Shown piece after piece: positions 19,090 to 29,141 of a stretch of 64,000 nucleotides of DNA. Both the position numbers and the translations under genes were made by a program. The number at the start of each line of letters is the position of its first letter. The stretch's first letter is position 1. The notes under the pieces are model-generated. The model made no database searches. It was not told the DNA's origin and saw nothing but the letters and a program-made list of their open reading frames with translations. The stretch is from Jiella sonneratiae (lineage in GTDB: Bacteria; Pseudomonadota; Alphaproteobacteria; Rhizobiales; Rhizobiaceae), in contig NZ_JAFMPY010000026.1 of the NCBI RefSeq assembly GCF_017353515.1, forward strand, positions 1 to 64,000, read 5' to 3'.

Positions 19090-19465
19090 CCCACCCTCCT
19101 GAAAAAGCCAGGCTCACGGCCGTGATTATTCCGGGAATATAAACCTGGACCAAACGACTATCAATTTTCGCCTTTTCGCTGCCTGCAACCAATATGACGC
19201 AGACGATGAAGCAGGCCAAAGGAACGATGGCGTAGACGGTGATGTCCTTTTTGTCGACGACTGGCTGGGACAGCAGCGCGGTTGCGCCGAGAATGAAGGC
19301 CGTGACGATGAATTCGATCCACGCCGGACGGAGATAGACTTCCTGGATGTGATCGAGAAGATCACCCGCCGGCTGGTCGATGAGTGCAAACTTCAGCCCG
19401 ACGCCCAGCACCAACGGGAGAAATGGCAGCACCCCGCGGCCGATGATTCCCAAACTTGCATTCAC
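19070..19465 (-). CDS. Small four-helix membrane protein, unknown function
   Basis: About 131 residues with four hydrophobic segments: GVLPFLPLVLGVGLKFALI, FIVTAFILGATALL, VYAIVPLACFIVCVILVAG and VYIPGIITAVSLAF. Short charged loops such as VVDKKDI and GSEKAKIDS separate them. No family is recognised. The start is uncertain: GTG at 19465 begins just before the first helix, and the frame continues to a GTG at 19510. Codon usage is less GC-biased than in radA or alr. With the 50-residue protein downstream it forms a two-gene unit inserted between radA and alr. Confidence 0.6.
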   Translation of the reverse strand: MNASLGIIGRGVLPFLPLVLGVGLKFALIDQPAGDLLDHIQEVYLRPAWIEFIVTAFILGATALLSQPVVDKKDITVYAIVPLACFIVCVILVAGSEKAKIDSRLVQVYIPGIITAVSLAFSGGWVGKSSK

Positions 19466-19537
19466 CTGTCGACCCGATCGTGGTGGAAGTGCGTCTTTCG
19501 ATTGGTGCACGGGGCGTGCGTGACTGCAAACTGCAAT

Positions 19538-20701
19538 TCAGACGAATACCCGTTCCACCCGCCTCCCCAGACCCGTCAGCAATTCATACGCGATCGTCCC
19601 CGCCGCATCGGCGACGTCGTCGATCGCAACGTTCGGCCCGAAGAATTCCGCCCGTGTCCCCGGCTCCAACAGGTCTGCCGGCACGTCGGTGACGTCGAGC
19701 AGCGTCAGGTCCATCGACACGCGGCCGAGCACCGGCACGCGATGCCCGGCGACGAAGGCCGTCGCGCCCGGGCGGGTCTCGCGCAAAGGCACGCCCGCGC
19801 CGGAGGCAGCGCGAAGATAGCCGTCGGCATAGCCGAGGCCGACGGTGGCGATGCGCGTGTCGCGGGCAAGCTTCGCCGCCGCGCCGTAGCCGGCGGCTTC
19901 GCCGGCCCTGGCGGTGCGGATCTGCAGGATCGCGGCGGTGAGCGTCGCGACGGGCTGCAGCCGGCCGAGCGAGGCAGGTCCCGCTCGGCCGCCATAGAGC
20001 GCGATGCCCGGCCGGGTGAGGTCAAAGGCGTAGTCGGGCCCGAGGAAGGCGCCGCAGGAATTGGCAAGCGAGCGCTCGACGCCGGGAAAATGCGCGCAGA
20101 CCGCCGAGAACTCCCGAAGCTGCGCCGCGGTCTGCCGGCGGTCCTCGTCGGCGCTGGCGAGGTGGCTCATGATCAGGCGAAGGTCGAGCGCGCCGCCCGC
20201 GACGGCAGCCTCGACGATCGGGATCTCGGCCAATTCCAGGCCGAGGCGGTTCATCCCGGTCTCGAACTGCAGGGCGGCGGGGGCCTGCGCGCCGGCCCGC
20301 TCCAGCCCCTCGCACCAGGCCGCGACGTCGGCGAGGTTCGAGAGCACCGGGATCAGCCGGGCCGCGACGAAGGCCGGAACCTCCGCAAGCTCCAGCCCCT
20401 GCAGCACATGGATGCGGGCGTTCGTCGCCCCCGCCGCGTCGAGCCCTGCGCGCAGTTCGACGCCCTCTTCCAGCCAGGCGACGAAGAAGTCCCGGCAGCC
20501 GGCCTCGTGGAGCGCCTCGGCGACGCGCACGGCGCCGAGGCCGTAGCCGTCGGCCTTCACCGCCGCGCCGGTGCGACCGGCAGCGTTGAGGGAAGCGACG
20601 AGGCGCCAGTTCGCCTTCAGCGCCGCAAGATCGATCGCGACCCGGGGCATACGCGAGGGGGCGTGGTGAGAGGCGGGGACGGCGGGGGTGGATGCGGCCA
20701 T
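19538..20701 (-). CDS. alr: Alanine racemase
   Basis: PLP enzyme that interconverts L- and D-alanine for peptidoglycan. The PLP lysine lies in AAVKADGYGLGA near residue 48, and the catalytic tyrosine block is VGLGYADGYLRA. Other family blocks are HVLQGLE, ETGMNRLGL, MSHLASADE and RPGIALYGG. The length (387 aa) is normal. The start is the ATG at 20701. Many Rhizobiales have dnaB upstream of alr; here a gene-free stretch and a HicAB module occupy that position. Confidence 0.95.
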   Translation of the reverse strand: MAASTPAVPASHHAPSRMPRVAIDLAALKANWRLVASLNAAGRTGAAVKADGYGLGAVRVAEALHEAGCRDFFVAWLEEGVELRAGLDAAGATNARIHVLQGLELAEVPAFVAARLIPVLSNLADVAAWCEGLERAGAQAPAALQFETGMNRLGLELAEIPIVEAAVAGGALDLRLIMSHLASADEDRRQTAAQLREFSAVCAHFPGVERSLANSCGAFLGPDYAFDLTRPGIALYGGRAGPASLGRLQPVATLTAAILQIRTARAGEAAGYGAAAKLARDTRIATVGLGYADGYLRAASGAGVPLRETRPGATAFVAGHRVPVLGRVSMDLTLLDVTDVPADLLEPGTRAEFFGPNVAIDDVADAAGTIAYELLTGLGRRVERVFV

Positions 20702-21239
20702 TCAAGTGTCTTTCGGATCGCTTCGCCGGATCCGGCGCCTCCCCGCCCGATCGACCGACCGCCAGCCTAGCAGAAAACCCCCGCCGGACGGCAATCGCCG
20801 AAACCTGCCTGAAAGGCGGATTCTGCCGCGATCGCCCGGCCGCGCGCGACGCCATGCCGCCGGGGTCCGCCGAAGGGATCGCTCGACGCAGCAGCGACTG
20901 CCCGCGCAGAGCGCTGCTTTTTGCCGATTCGGGGACAGCGGCCCGGGCGGCGATGTGCAGCAAAAGCGGAAGCCGGGCGGGCGACCAAGCCGGGCCAACG
21001 CTGACCGGACGCACGGCCGAAGCCAGACGGAACAGCCCCGACGGCGGGAGCTTCGCGTGGCATCCGTTCCGAGCCCTTCGACGGCCGCATCTTCAGCCGA
21101 ACGACGAAAAGCATCGGGTGAAAGAATAGAAAGGCCGTATGTCTCTGGAACGGTTGGAAACGGTCACCCGACATGACCTTAAAGGCATCGCTCAGCTCCG
21201 AGGAGCACTGCCCATGTCAAAGGGGAACGGTCATCAACG
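20702..21239. other. Gene-free region between alr and hicB
   Basis: About 540 bases with no supported gene. Overlapping frames in all directions give arginine- and proline-rich translations without family features. It should contain the alr promoter, but none is obvious. It may be scar sequence from rearrangement, since the usual upstream neighbour of alr is missing. Confidence 0.4.
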
Positions 21240-21617
21240 CTAGCAGAGCTTGGGAGCAAAGGACGGTGATGGCCCGTCGGGCTCGACACCTGTCAGCTCA
21301 CTGAATCGGAGCCATGCAGAAAACTGCTCGGCCCGCTCCCGCAGATCCTTCACGTCAGCATCGAGCTTCTCAATTCGCTCGTCGAATTCATGATGTTTCG
21401 CTTTCATCGCGCGGCCATACGTACCGGGTTCGGGGATCTCCCGGCCGAGCTTATTATATGTATCGATCCATTCGGCGTAGGCATCTCGGAGATTGGCAAG
21501 AGCCTCTTCCGGCGTTTCTCCATCCGACATGCAGCCCTGCAAATCAGGAATGTACGCAACATACCCGCCACCGTCTGCGTCGGGCAGAGGAGCGATCAAG
21601 ATCCGGTACTCGTTCAC
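21240..21617 (-). CDS. hicB: HicB-family antitoxin
   Basis: A 125-residue antitoxin. The N-terminal domain is typical of HicB: YRILIAPLPDADGGGYVAYI, then PDLQGCMSDGETPEEALANL, then a helix ending in DAYAEWIDT. The C-terminal part is helical and charged (ERIEKLDADVKDLRERAEQ) rather than an obvious ribbon-helix-helix DNA-binding domain. The start is a GTG at 21617 with AAGGAGG upstream. It overlaps the end of hicA by four bases (GTGA). Confidence 0.85.
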   Translation of the reverse strand: MNEYRILIAPLPDADGGGYVAYIPDLQGCMSDGETPEEALANLRDAYAEWIDTYNKLGREIPEPGTYGRAMKAKHHEFDERIEKLDADVKDLRERAEQFSAWLRFSELTGVEPDGPSPSFAPKLC

Positions 21618-21883
21618 TCCACGCCTCCTTGTCCGCGTCGGGCCCGATCGTGCGCCTTTACCAAGCTTACGAACTGACGAATGTATGTCGGTTTAATGGG
21701 TCGTTTGCTCGGGATGGGCAAAACGCCATGCAGCAACAGACTGTATGCCTTGAAATGGCTTCCGCTCGTGGGTGGGTCAAGCTCTAATCCGTGTTGGGAG
21801 CAGACGGCACGGATGTCGCTGATAGTCCAATCGGCCCGAGGATTCGCCTCCATTCGCTGGAGGATCTTGTCTTTTCTCGCCAA
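21614..21883 (-). CDS. hicA: HicA-like mRNA interferase toxin
   Basis: An 89-residue HicA-type toxin, a small dsRNA-binding-fold ribonuclease. It shows RKDKILQRMEANPRADW, then SDIRAVCSQHGLEL. The catalytic GSH (TSGSHFKAYS) and the C-terminal LPIPSKRPIKPTYIRQFVSL follow. The frame extends far upstream, but the extra part is arginine-rich and non-homologous. I place the start at TTG 21883, which has GAGGA six bases upstream. It is followed by hicB with a four-base overlap, the usual toxin-antitoxin order. Confidence 0.75.
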   Translation of the reverse strand: MARKDKILQRMEANPRADWTISDIRAVCSQHGLELDPPTSGSHFKAYSLLLHGVLPIPSKRPIKPTYIRQFVSLVKAHDRARRGQGGVE

Positions 21884-22244
21884 GCCGAATCCTCGGAATG
21901 CCCAGTCCGTTTGCAGATCCCCATTGCCGACCCCCTCTGCCACGAAGTTGCAGCCCCCTCGAAAAGGCTGGCAAGTCGAACCAAAGCGCTCGGGCTCTCG
22001 ATGATGGGGAATGTACAACCTGAACGCAAGCGTTCGCGCATTGGCAGGGTCGCGCTTGCCGGGGGCGGGCCGGCCCGCCAAGCGGCGCGTTTCCCGCCCG
22101 ACCCGGAAACGGCGCGGAAACGGCGGTGGAAACGGCTCGAAAGCCTCTCGAAACGCGACGACGACCCGCAACGCGCCGACAAGCGACGCTTTTTGCACAT
22201 GTTCGACGTCTTCTGGAGGAAACGGCGCAAACCGTTGAATGGAT
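21884..22244. other. Region between hicA and tRNA-Lys, no gene seen
   Basis: This stretch should contain the hicAB promoter and the sequence downstream of tRNA-Lys. No gene, integrase or direct repeat of the tRNA 3' end was recognised. Translations in all frames lack family features. Confidence 0.4.
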
Positions 22245-22320
<76 letters not shown>

Positions 22321-22345
22321 GCCGGCCGCCTTCGCGGTTGGCGGC

Positions 22346-22374
22346 TATATAAAGAGGGGTTTTCCGGCTGTCCA
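22346..22374 (-). promoter_or_regulatory. Sigma-70 promoter for tRNA-Lys
   Basis: Read on the minus strand, TGGACA (22374-22369) and TATATA (22351-22346) are separated by exactly 17 bases. The -10 box ends about 25 bases before the mature tRNA. Both boxes and the spacing are close to the sigma-70 consensus, and the sequence is AT-rich against a GC-rich background. Confidence 0.7.
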
Positions 22375-22511
22375 CCCTCGAATCGATGCCTTGCCGAACA
22401 ATTCTCCCCGGCTCGGCGCGGGTGCCGCCTCGGCTCGGTTCGGGCCGCAAGCAGCGGCCGGCATGGCGGCGGACACTCGGCGAACGAAGTCGGCGACGCG
22501 TGAGGTGGCGC

Positions 22512-22970
22512 TCAGGCCCCGGCCCGGGGGCTCCTGCGCCAGGCGAAGCGGCTGGTGAGCGCGTCCGGCAGGCGTTCGGGAACGATCCGGCGGATCGTCG
22601 CGCGGCGCTCGCCCTCGGGCTCCTGCGCCGCGGCTGCGGCCGGCGGCTGCTCGGGCGCGGTGCGGACCGCGGGCGCCGACAGGCCATGCTCGCCGATGTC
22701 GAGGAACCGGATGCCGGCGAACATCGACCGGCGATAGATCAGCTCGGCCGGCCGCGTCGCCGGCTCCTCGCCGATGCGGATGCGGAAGTCCTTGGGCAGG
22801 TGGACGCTGTCGTCGATGGTCAGGAGCGCGCCGGTCGCCGAAATGTTCCTGACGATGCAGTCGAAGGTGGAAAAGCCGTTGTTGAAGATCAGCTTGGCGC
22901 GCTTGAGGACGCGCATGCGCGGCGCCGCGCGGCGCTCGGCTCCCTCGTATTCAGGTGCTGTCGCGTTCAT
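22512..22970 (-). CDS. PilZ-domain protein
   Basis: A 152-residue cytoplasmic protein with an N-terminal PilZ domain, which typically binds cyclic di-GMP. The RxxxR motif is in RRAAPRMRV and the second motif is NISATGALL, an NxSxxG form. The strand CIVRNIS and the block FAGIRFLDIGEHGL complete the fold. The last 50 residues are low-complexity (Pro/Ala/Glu) and basic. The target process cannot be read from the neighbours, which are tRNA-Lys and ilvC. Confidence 0.82.
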   Translation of the reverse strand: MNATAPEYEGAERRAAPRMRVLKRAKLIFNNGFSTFDCIVRNISATGALLTIDDSVHLPKDFRIRIGEEPATRPAELIYRRSMFAGIRFLDIGEHGLSAPAVRTAPEQPPAAAAAQEPEGERRATIRRIVPERLPDALTSRFAWRRSPRAGA

Positions 22971-23093
22971 GCTGTGCCTCCGGACCCGTCCTGCAAGCCA
23001 GATTGTCGCAGTTCAGGGTTTCGAATCCATGAAGGCGGGACTCGCAACTCGAGACGATCGGTCGGAATGAAAGCGGATCGGCGCGTTTCGCCC

Positions 23094-25301
<2,208 letters not shown>

Positions 25302-25310
25302 CAGTACCGT

Positions 25311-25325
25311 ACCGTACGTTACGGT
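25311..25325. promoter_or_regulatory. Palindromic operator before the tetR-ilvC unit
   Basis: ACCGTA-CGT-TACGGT is a perfect 6-3-6 inverted repeat 10 bases upstream of the TetR start codon. It extends imperfectly on both sides with further ACCG/CGGT units, covering about 25306-25329. This form and position are typical of a TetR-family autorepressor site. It could block the tetR-ilvC transcript. Confidence 0.65.
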
Positions 25326-25514
25326 CGGTGCTTTAGTGGCTTCTCAGCGCAGGTGCAAGCGCTTCTCGAAAATCTGCATCGCCACCAGGTTGCAGCCACG
25401 TGCATTCGGGCCACCGCGTCTATTCCTGGAGGACAAGGCAGGGGGGAAATGTCGGTGTCGCTGAGGCTCGACTGCTCGAAGGTTGAGATTGATTGGTGGA
25501 GCAGCGAGGGGCCG

Positions 25515-25588
25515 ATCGTCCGCGATGCCCAGTCGACGCCCACGAACCAGTCCGACTTCCGGTCGTCAATGACGACCTCCTCCGTCAC
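25515..25588 (-). pseudogene. Remnant of an IS110-type transposase N-terminus
   Basis: Minus-strand codons from GTG 25588 read TEEVVIDDRKSDWFVGVDWAS, which resembles the start of IS110-family transposases, where the first catalytic aspartate lies in VGVDWA. After WASR the similarity stops, and no downstream DEDD or serine motif is present. It is therefore at most a short fossil fragment. It lies in the 25326-25925 gap, which otherwise has no supported gene. Confidence 0.4.
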
Positions 25589-25925
25589 GTCCGGGCCACC
25601 GCAGTGCCTGTCGATCCCTGGACTGGCGCTCGAAGGCGCAAACTCCCCACGAGGCATCCACCGTGGCCTTCCGCCGAGGCACGGGTCCCCCCAGGTGTCC
25701 ACGACACTGGGCGCGATGGGCTGCTCCCGGCAGGCTGGCCCGATCCGAGCAGCTTATGACAAAATCGATCGGATCATGATGAGGGGTACAGGGGGCGGCC
25801 GACACACGGTCCTGACGCGGTCGCCGCCGGCAAATCGCCGTCTGCCCACCGAAAGCGCTGGGTGACGGTGCGCTCCAGCGTCGCTTGGCGGGCCCCCGCG
25901 GCGAAACCCCGCCGCTTCGCTGCCC

Positions 25926-26549
25926 TCAGGCCGATCGCAGAAGCAGCTTGGAAGAGGCCACCGCCTGGGCGATGCGCTGGTAGTGCGGCGCGAGCGCTGC
26001 CGACTTGGCCCTCTGGAGAGCATTGACGGCCTTGTCGATCGCCTGCTGCGCCTGTTGGTTGGCCTTCGCAAGATCCGACCGCCTGACGGCGCGATATTCC
26101 AGGTCCGTCCGGCGGATGGTCGGGCGCGGCGACCGCGCGCGGGGTGCCTGGCGATCGAGATTCTGGTCGACCACGCGCCCGAGGTCACGCGACAAGCCGT
26201 TCAGGATCGTCGCAGCTTCCCGATAGTCGGGGCCGAGCCTCTCGGCCTGGGCCGCCACCCATTCGTAGGAGGCGCGCAGGCAGTCGATGCGATACACGGG
26301 CTCCAGGCTGGAACAATGGCTGTTGCCGTCGTTGATCCGCGCGATGATGGAGCGCGTATAGCCGTCGCTCACGACGAGGGTGAAGACGGGATCCGTCGCA
26401 CCGCCGAGATGACTGCCTCGACCGGAATAGAATGGGCCGCCCCGGGCCTCCGTGCCGATGACGCTGGATGAGACGGCCAGACCCGACGTCAGAATGAAGA
26501 CGCACAGACGTCGAGCGAGGCGGTGGTGGCGATTGCCGAAGGCAGCCAT
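25926..26549 (-). CDS. Secreted protein of unknown family, paralogue 2 of the caspase cassette
   Basis: A 207-residue protein with an N-terminal signal sequence (LCVFILTSGLAVSSSVIG). The mature part is highly similar to the product of the gene at 26589-27218. Shared blocks are HCSSLEPVYRIDCLRASYEW, LGPDYREAATIL, APRARSPRP, LAKAN, QAIDKAVNALQR, and the C-terminus SSKLLLRSA. Two cysteines (in HC and DC) are conserved and may form a disulfide. I recognise no named family. The gene is 39 bases after its paralogue and follows the caspase-like gene, so the three look like one operon that grew by duplication. Confidence 0.75.
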   Translation of the reverse strand: MAAFGNRHHRLARRLCVFILTSGLAVSSSVIGTEARGGPFYSGRGSHLGGATDPVFTLVVSDGYTRSIIARINDGNSHCSSLEPVYRIDCLRASYEWVAAQAERLGPDYREAATILNGLSRDLGRVVDQNLDRQAPRARSPRPTIRRTDLEYRAVRRSDLAKANQQAQQAIDKAVNALQRAKSAALAPHYQRIAQAVASSKLLLRSA

Positions 26550-26588
26550 GGAGATCCTTTCCGGCCGAGATCGAGCCCGTTGTCTGCG

Positions 26589-27218
26589 TCAGGCCGATCG
26601 CAGCAGCACCTTCGAGGAATCCACGGCCTCGGCGATCCGCTGATAGGCGGCTGCCCGCCTTCCCGTGGCGGAGCGCTGCAGAGCCTTGACCGCCTTGTCG
26701 ATCGCCTGCACCGCCTCGGCATTGGCCTTGGCGAGGTTCTCGCGCTTGACCGCCCGGTATTGGGTGTCCTTCTTGCGGATCGCCGGACGCGGCGAGCGCG
26801 CCCTCGGCGCCTCCGTGTCGAGGTTCTCCGTGACCACCCGGTCGAGGTCGCTGGAGAGTTCGCCGAGGATGACCGCGGCTTCGGCATATTCGGGGCCGAG
26901 CTTGGCGGCTTCTTCGGCGACCCAGGCATAGCTCGCCCGCAGGCAGTCGATCCGGTAGACCGGATCGAGCTCGGAACAGTGCCGGTTTCCGTCCTCGATG
27001 CGGCGGACGATCGCCTGGGTGGCGCCGGAGTCCGGGCCGGGCAGGATCTTGACGATGTCGGAGCCGTCATAATGCCCGTAGTCGTCGCTGCGGGAACTGC
27101 TGGACGACGTCTGGGCAGCGGCGTGCTTCACGCCGGCCGATGCCGCGACGACGAACGCGAGGAGAAGCAGGACGAAGCCGCGGGACATCACCGATCGGAC
27201 GGTCTTGAACAGGGACAA
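26589..27218 (-). CDS. Secreted protein of unknown family, paralogue 1 of the caspase cassette
   Basis: About 209 residues. The best start is the TTG at 27218, with GAGAGG six bases upstream. The signal sequence is FVLLLLAFVVAASAGVKHAAA, followed by a serine-rich stretch. The conserved core HCSELDPVYRIDCLRASYAW, then LGPEYAEAAVIL and APRARSPRP, matches the downstream paralogue, as does the C-terminus SSKVLLRSA. The gene begins within about 10 bases of the stop of the caspase-like gene, which strongly suggests co-expression. The function is unknown; a periplasmic partner or substrate of the protease is an inference from context. Confidence 0.75.
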   Translation of the reverse strand: MSLFKTVRSVMSRGFVLLLLAFVVAASAGVKHAAAQTSSSSSRSDDYGHYDGSDIVKILPGPDSGATQAIVRRIEDGNRHCSELDPVYRIDCLRASYAWVAEEAAKLGPEYAEAAVILGELSSDLDRVVTENLDTEAPRARSPRPAIRKKDTQYRAVKRENLAKANAEAVQAIDKAVKALQRSATGRRAAAYQRIAEAVDSSKVLLRSA

Positions 27219-27228
27219 TGTCAACCTC

Positions 27229-28845
27229 TCACTGTTGCGGAACGGGATCGTCGGGTGATTTGCCCGCGGCCAGCTGGAGGCCGCGGTTCGAGCGGGGGCC
27301 GAGGGCGCCGTCGATGGAGCCGTCGTAGAAGTCGAACTCCCGCAGGCGGCGCTGCAGCGCCTGGATGGCCTCGGCGCTGAACATCTTCGGGTTCTTCGTC
27401 AGGATCCTGACGGCGTCTTCGTTGCCCGCCCGGATCGAATCATAGAGATAGGCGCCGGCCTCGCTCCGCCCGCGGCCCGGCACCTTGCCGTCGTCGATCA
27501 TCGCCGCGTAGTTGAAGAGCGCCTCGGGATGCCGCTTTTCGGCAGCCTTGGCGAAATAGTCGATGCTCTTGCGTTCGTCCCGCAGGAGGCCGTCGGCGCC
27601 CTGGGCGTAGAGCCAGCCGAGATCGTTGAGGGCGTCGGCGAAGCCCTGGTCGGCGGAGGCCCGGTACCAGCGCAGCGCCTCGGCCATGTCCGGGTCGATG
27701 CCGATTCCCCGCTCGTATGCCCGGGCGAGCTCGAACTGGCCGGTCGGATCGCCGGCTGCCGCCGCCTTTCTCAGATGCTCGAAGGCCTGTCTCGGATCGT
27801 AGCGCGGATCGTTGGGATTCTGCTCGATATAGGCGAGCGCGACCAGCGACCGCGTGTCGCCGTCGCGCGCCATGGCGGCGAGCTGGTCGGTGAGGTCGGC
27901 GCGGACCGAGGCCCATTGCCGCCGCCAGTCGCCGGTCTCGGCCTGGCCCTGCCGCGCCAGGAACAGCGGCACGCCGGAGAGCGACCCGTAGATGTGCGGT
28001 TCCTGCCGGTTGTCCGTCTCCTGCAGGACGTCGTCGCGGACCATGCGGAACATCATCCCGACCTCGAGCTCGGGATCCTTCATCCGCTTCAAAAGCGCTT
28101 CGGCGAAGGGGCTGTGATTTCCAGAGCCGTCCAGCGCCACCGTGCCGTGCTTCGCCGCATAGGCGACGAGGGTTCCCTGCGCCGGGGACGGCGCCGCGAG
28201 GCCGCCCGTGACGGCAGCGGCGTCCGCCGTGGAGACGTCGCCGCCGGAGCGCGTCGCCGGGCCGAACTGGCGCGTCGAGGCGACGTCGATCCGCAGATCG
28301 TCGTCATTCGCCGCGGCGGTGCCCTGAAACGGGTCGGCCCGGCAGGAATCGAGGATGATGATGCGCAGCTTGCGCGCCCGCGAAACGCTTTCCAGGACGT
28401 CGCCGAGCGAGGGTGCCGCGCGCTCGATGTCGGATGGTTTCGCCGCCTTGATGTCGCGGCCGAGCAGAAAGTTCTTGCCGCGGATTTCGACGCCGTGGCC
28501 GGCATAGTAGATGATCGCCGTGTCGGCGGCCTCCGCCCGAAACGCGAAGGCCTGCAGGGCCGAGAAGATGTCGCGGTCGGTGGGGTTCGTCAGGATTTCG
28601 GTCTTGAAGCCGAGATCGGTGAGGCTCGCGCCGATCGCCTTGGCGTCCGCCTCGGTGTTGACGAGGGGGGTGACGGAGTCATAGGCCGCAACCCCCACGA
28701 CGAGGGCGACCCGCTCCTCGGCCAGGCAAGGCGTGACTGCCGCCAGAAATCCGACAATCACAATCAGAATTCGAGCCGGCGCGGTTCGCGGTCTACGAGC
28801 AGTGCCTGCTTTCGAGCAGAGATCGGTTGAATTCGACGCCGCCAT
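27229..28845 (-). CDS. Secreted caspase-fold peptidase with Sel1 repeats and a C-terminal peptidoglycan-binding-like domain
   Basis: A 538-residue protein. A signal sequence (ILIVIVGFLAAVTPCLA) is followed by a peptidase C14 (caspase/metacaspase) domain starting at ERVALVVGVAAYDSV. The catalytic histidine is in YYAGHGVEI (near residue 117) and the cysteine in ILDSCRADPF (near residue 167). After about residue 330 come Sel1-like repeats (AFEHLRKAAAAGDPTGQFEL, EALRWYRASADQGFADALN). The C-terminus, IQALQRRLREFDFYDGSIDG and ALGPRSNRGLQ, resembles PG_binding_1. The start at ATG 28845 has a G-rich site five bases upstream. Both catalytic residues are intact, so the enzyme is probably active in the periplasm. 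Confidence 0.88.
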   Translation of the reverse strand: MAASNSTDLCSKAGTARRPRTAPARILIVIVGFLAAVTPCLAEERVALVVGVAAYDSVTPLVNTEADAKAIGASLTDLGFKTEILTNPTDRDIFSALQAFAFRAEAADTAIIYYAGHGVEIRGKNFLLGRDIKAAKPSDIERAAPSLGDVLESVSRARKLRIIILDSCRADPFQGTAAANDDDLRIDVASTRQFGPATRSGGDVSTADAAAVTGGLAAPSPAQGTLVAYAAKHGTVALDGSGNHSPFAEALLKRMKDPELEVGMMFRMVRDDVLQETDNRQEPHIYGSLSGVPLFLARQGQAETGDWRRQWASVRADLTDQLAAMARDGDTRSLVALAYIEQNPNDPRYDPRQAFEHLRKAAAAGDPTGQFELARAYERGIGIDPDMAEALRWYRASADQGFADALNDLGWLYAQGADGLLRDERKSIDYFAKAAEKRHPEALFNYAAMIDDGKVPGRGRSEAGAYLYDSIRAGNEDAVRILTKNPKMFSAEAIQALQRRLREFDFYDGSIDGALGPRSNRGLQLAAGKSPDDPVPQQ

Positions 28846-29141
28846 CAACACCCCCCGTGCGACAGATCAGATCACCCTGCGTCAGAAGATCGCAGTCCGA
28901 CGCAAGCCGTCTTTCCGGCATGTTGCGTCGAATACGCGACGTTACAGTGAAAATCCATATACGACCTTACGTCATGTCGCAACGATGGATCACCAATACA
29001 TCGGCATCGGACCGGCTTGCCGATTGATCCCGTTACGATATCGGCGTTTGGCGGTGCGCCGCGCCGCCGCTCGGGGAGGCCGGGGAGACGAGAACCACGA
29101 CGCCGCCGTCAAAGCACCTTGGATGGCCGAAAAGCGACACG

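Noticed and set aside
20767-21174. Minus-strand open frame of 135 codons in the alr-hicB gap
   Set aside because: No domain, no plausible ribosome-binding site, and the composition is that of random GC-rich sequence.
21614-22198. Longer reading of hicA (194 codons)
   Set aside because: The extra N-terminal part has no homology and is arginine-rich; a good TTG start with GAGGA lies at 21883.
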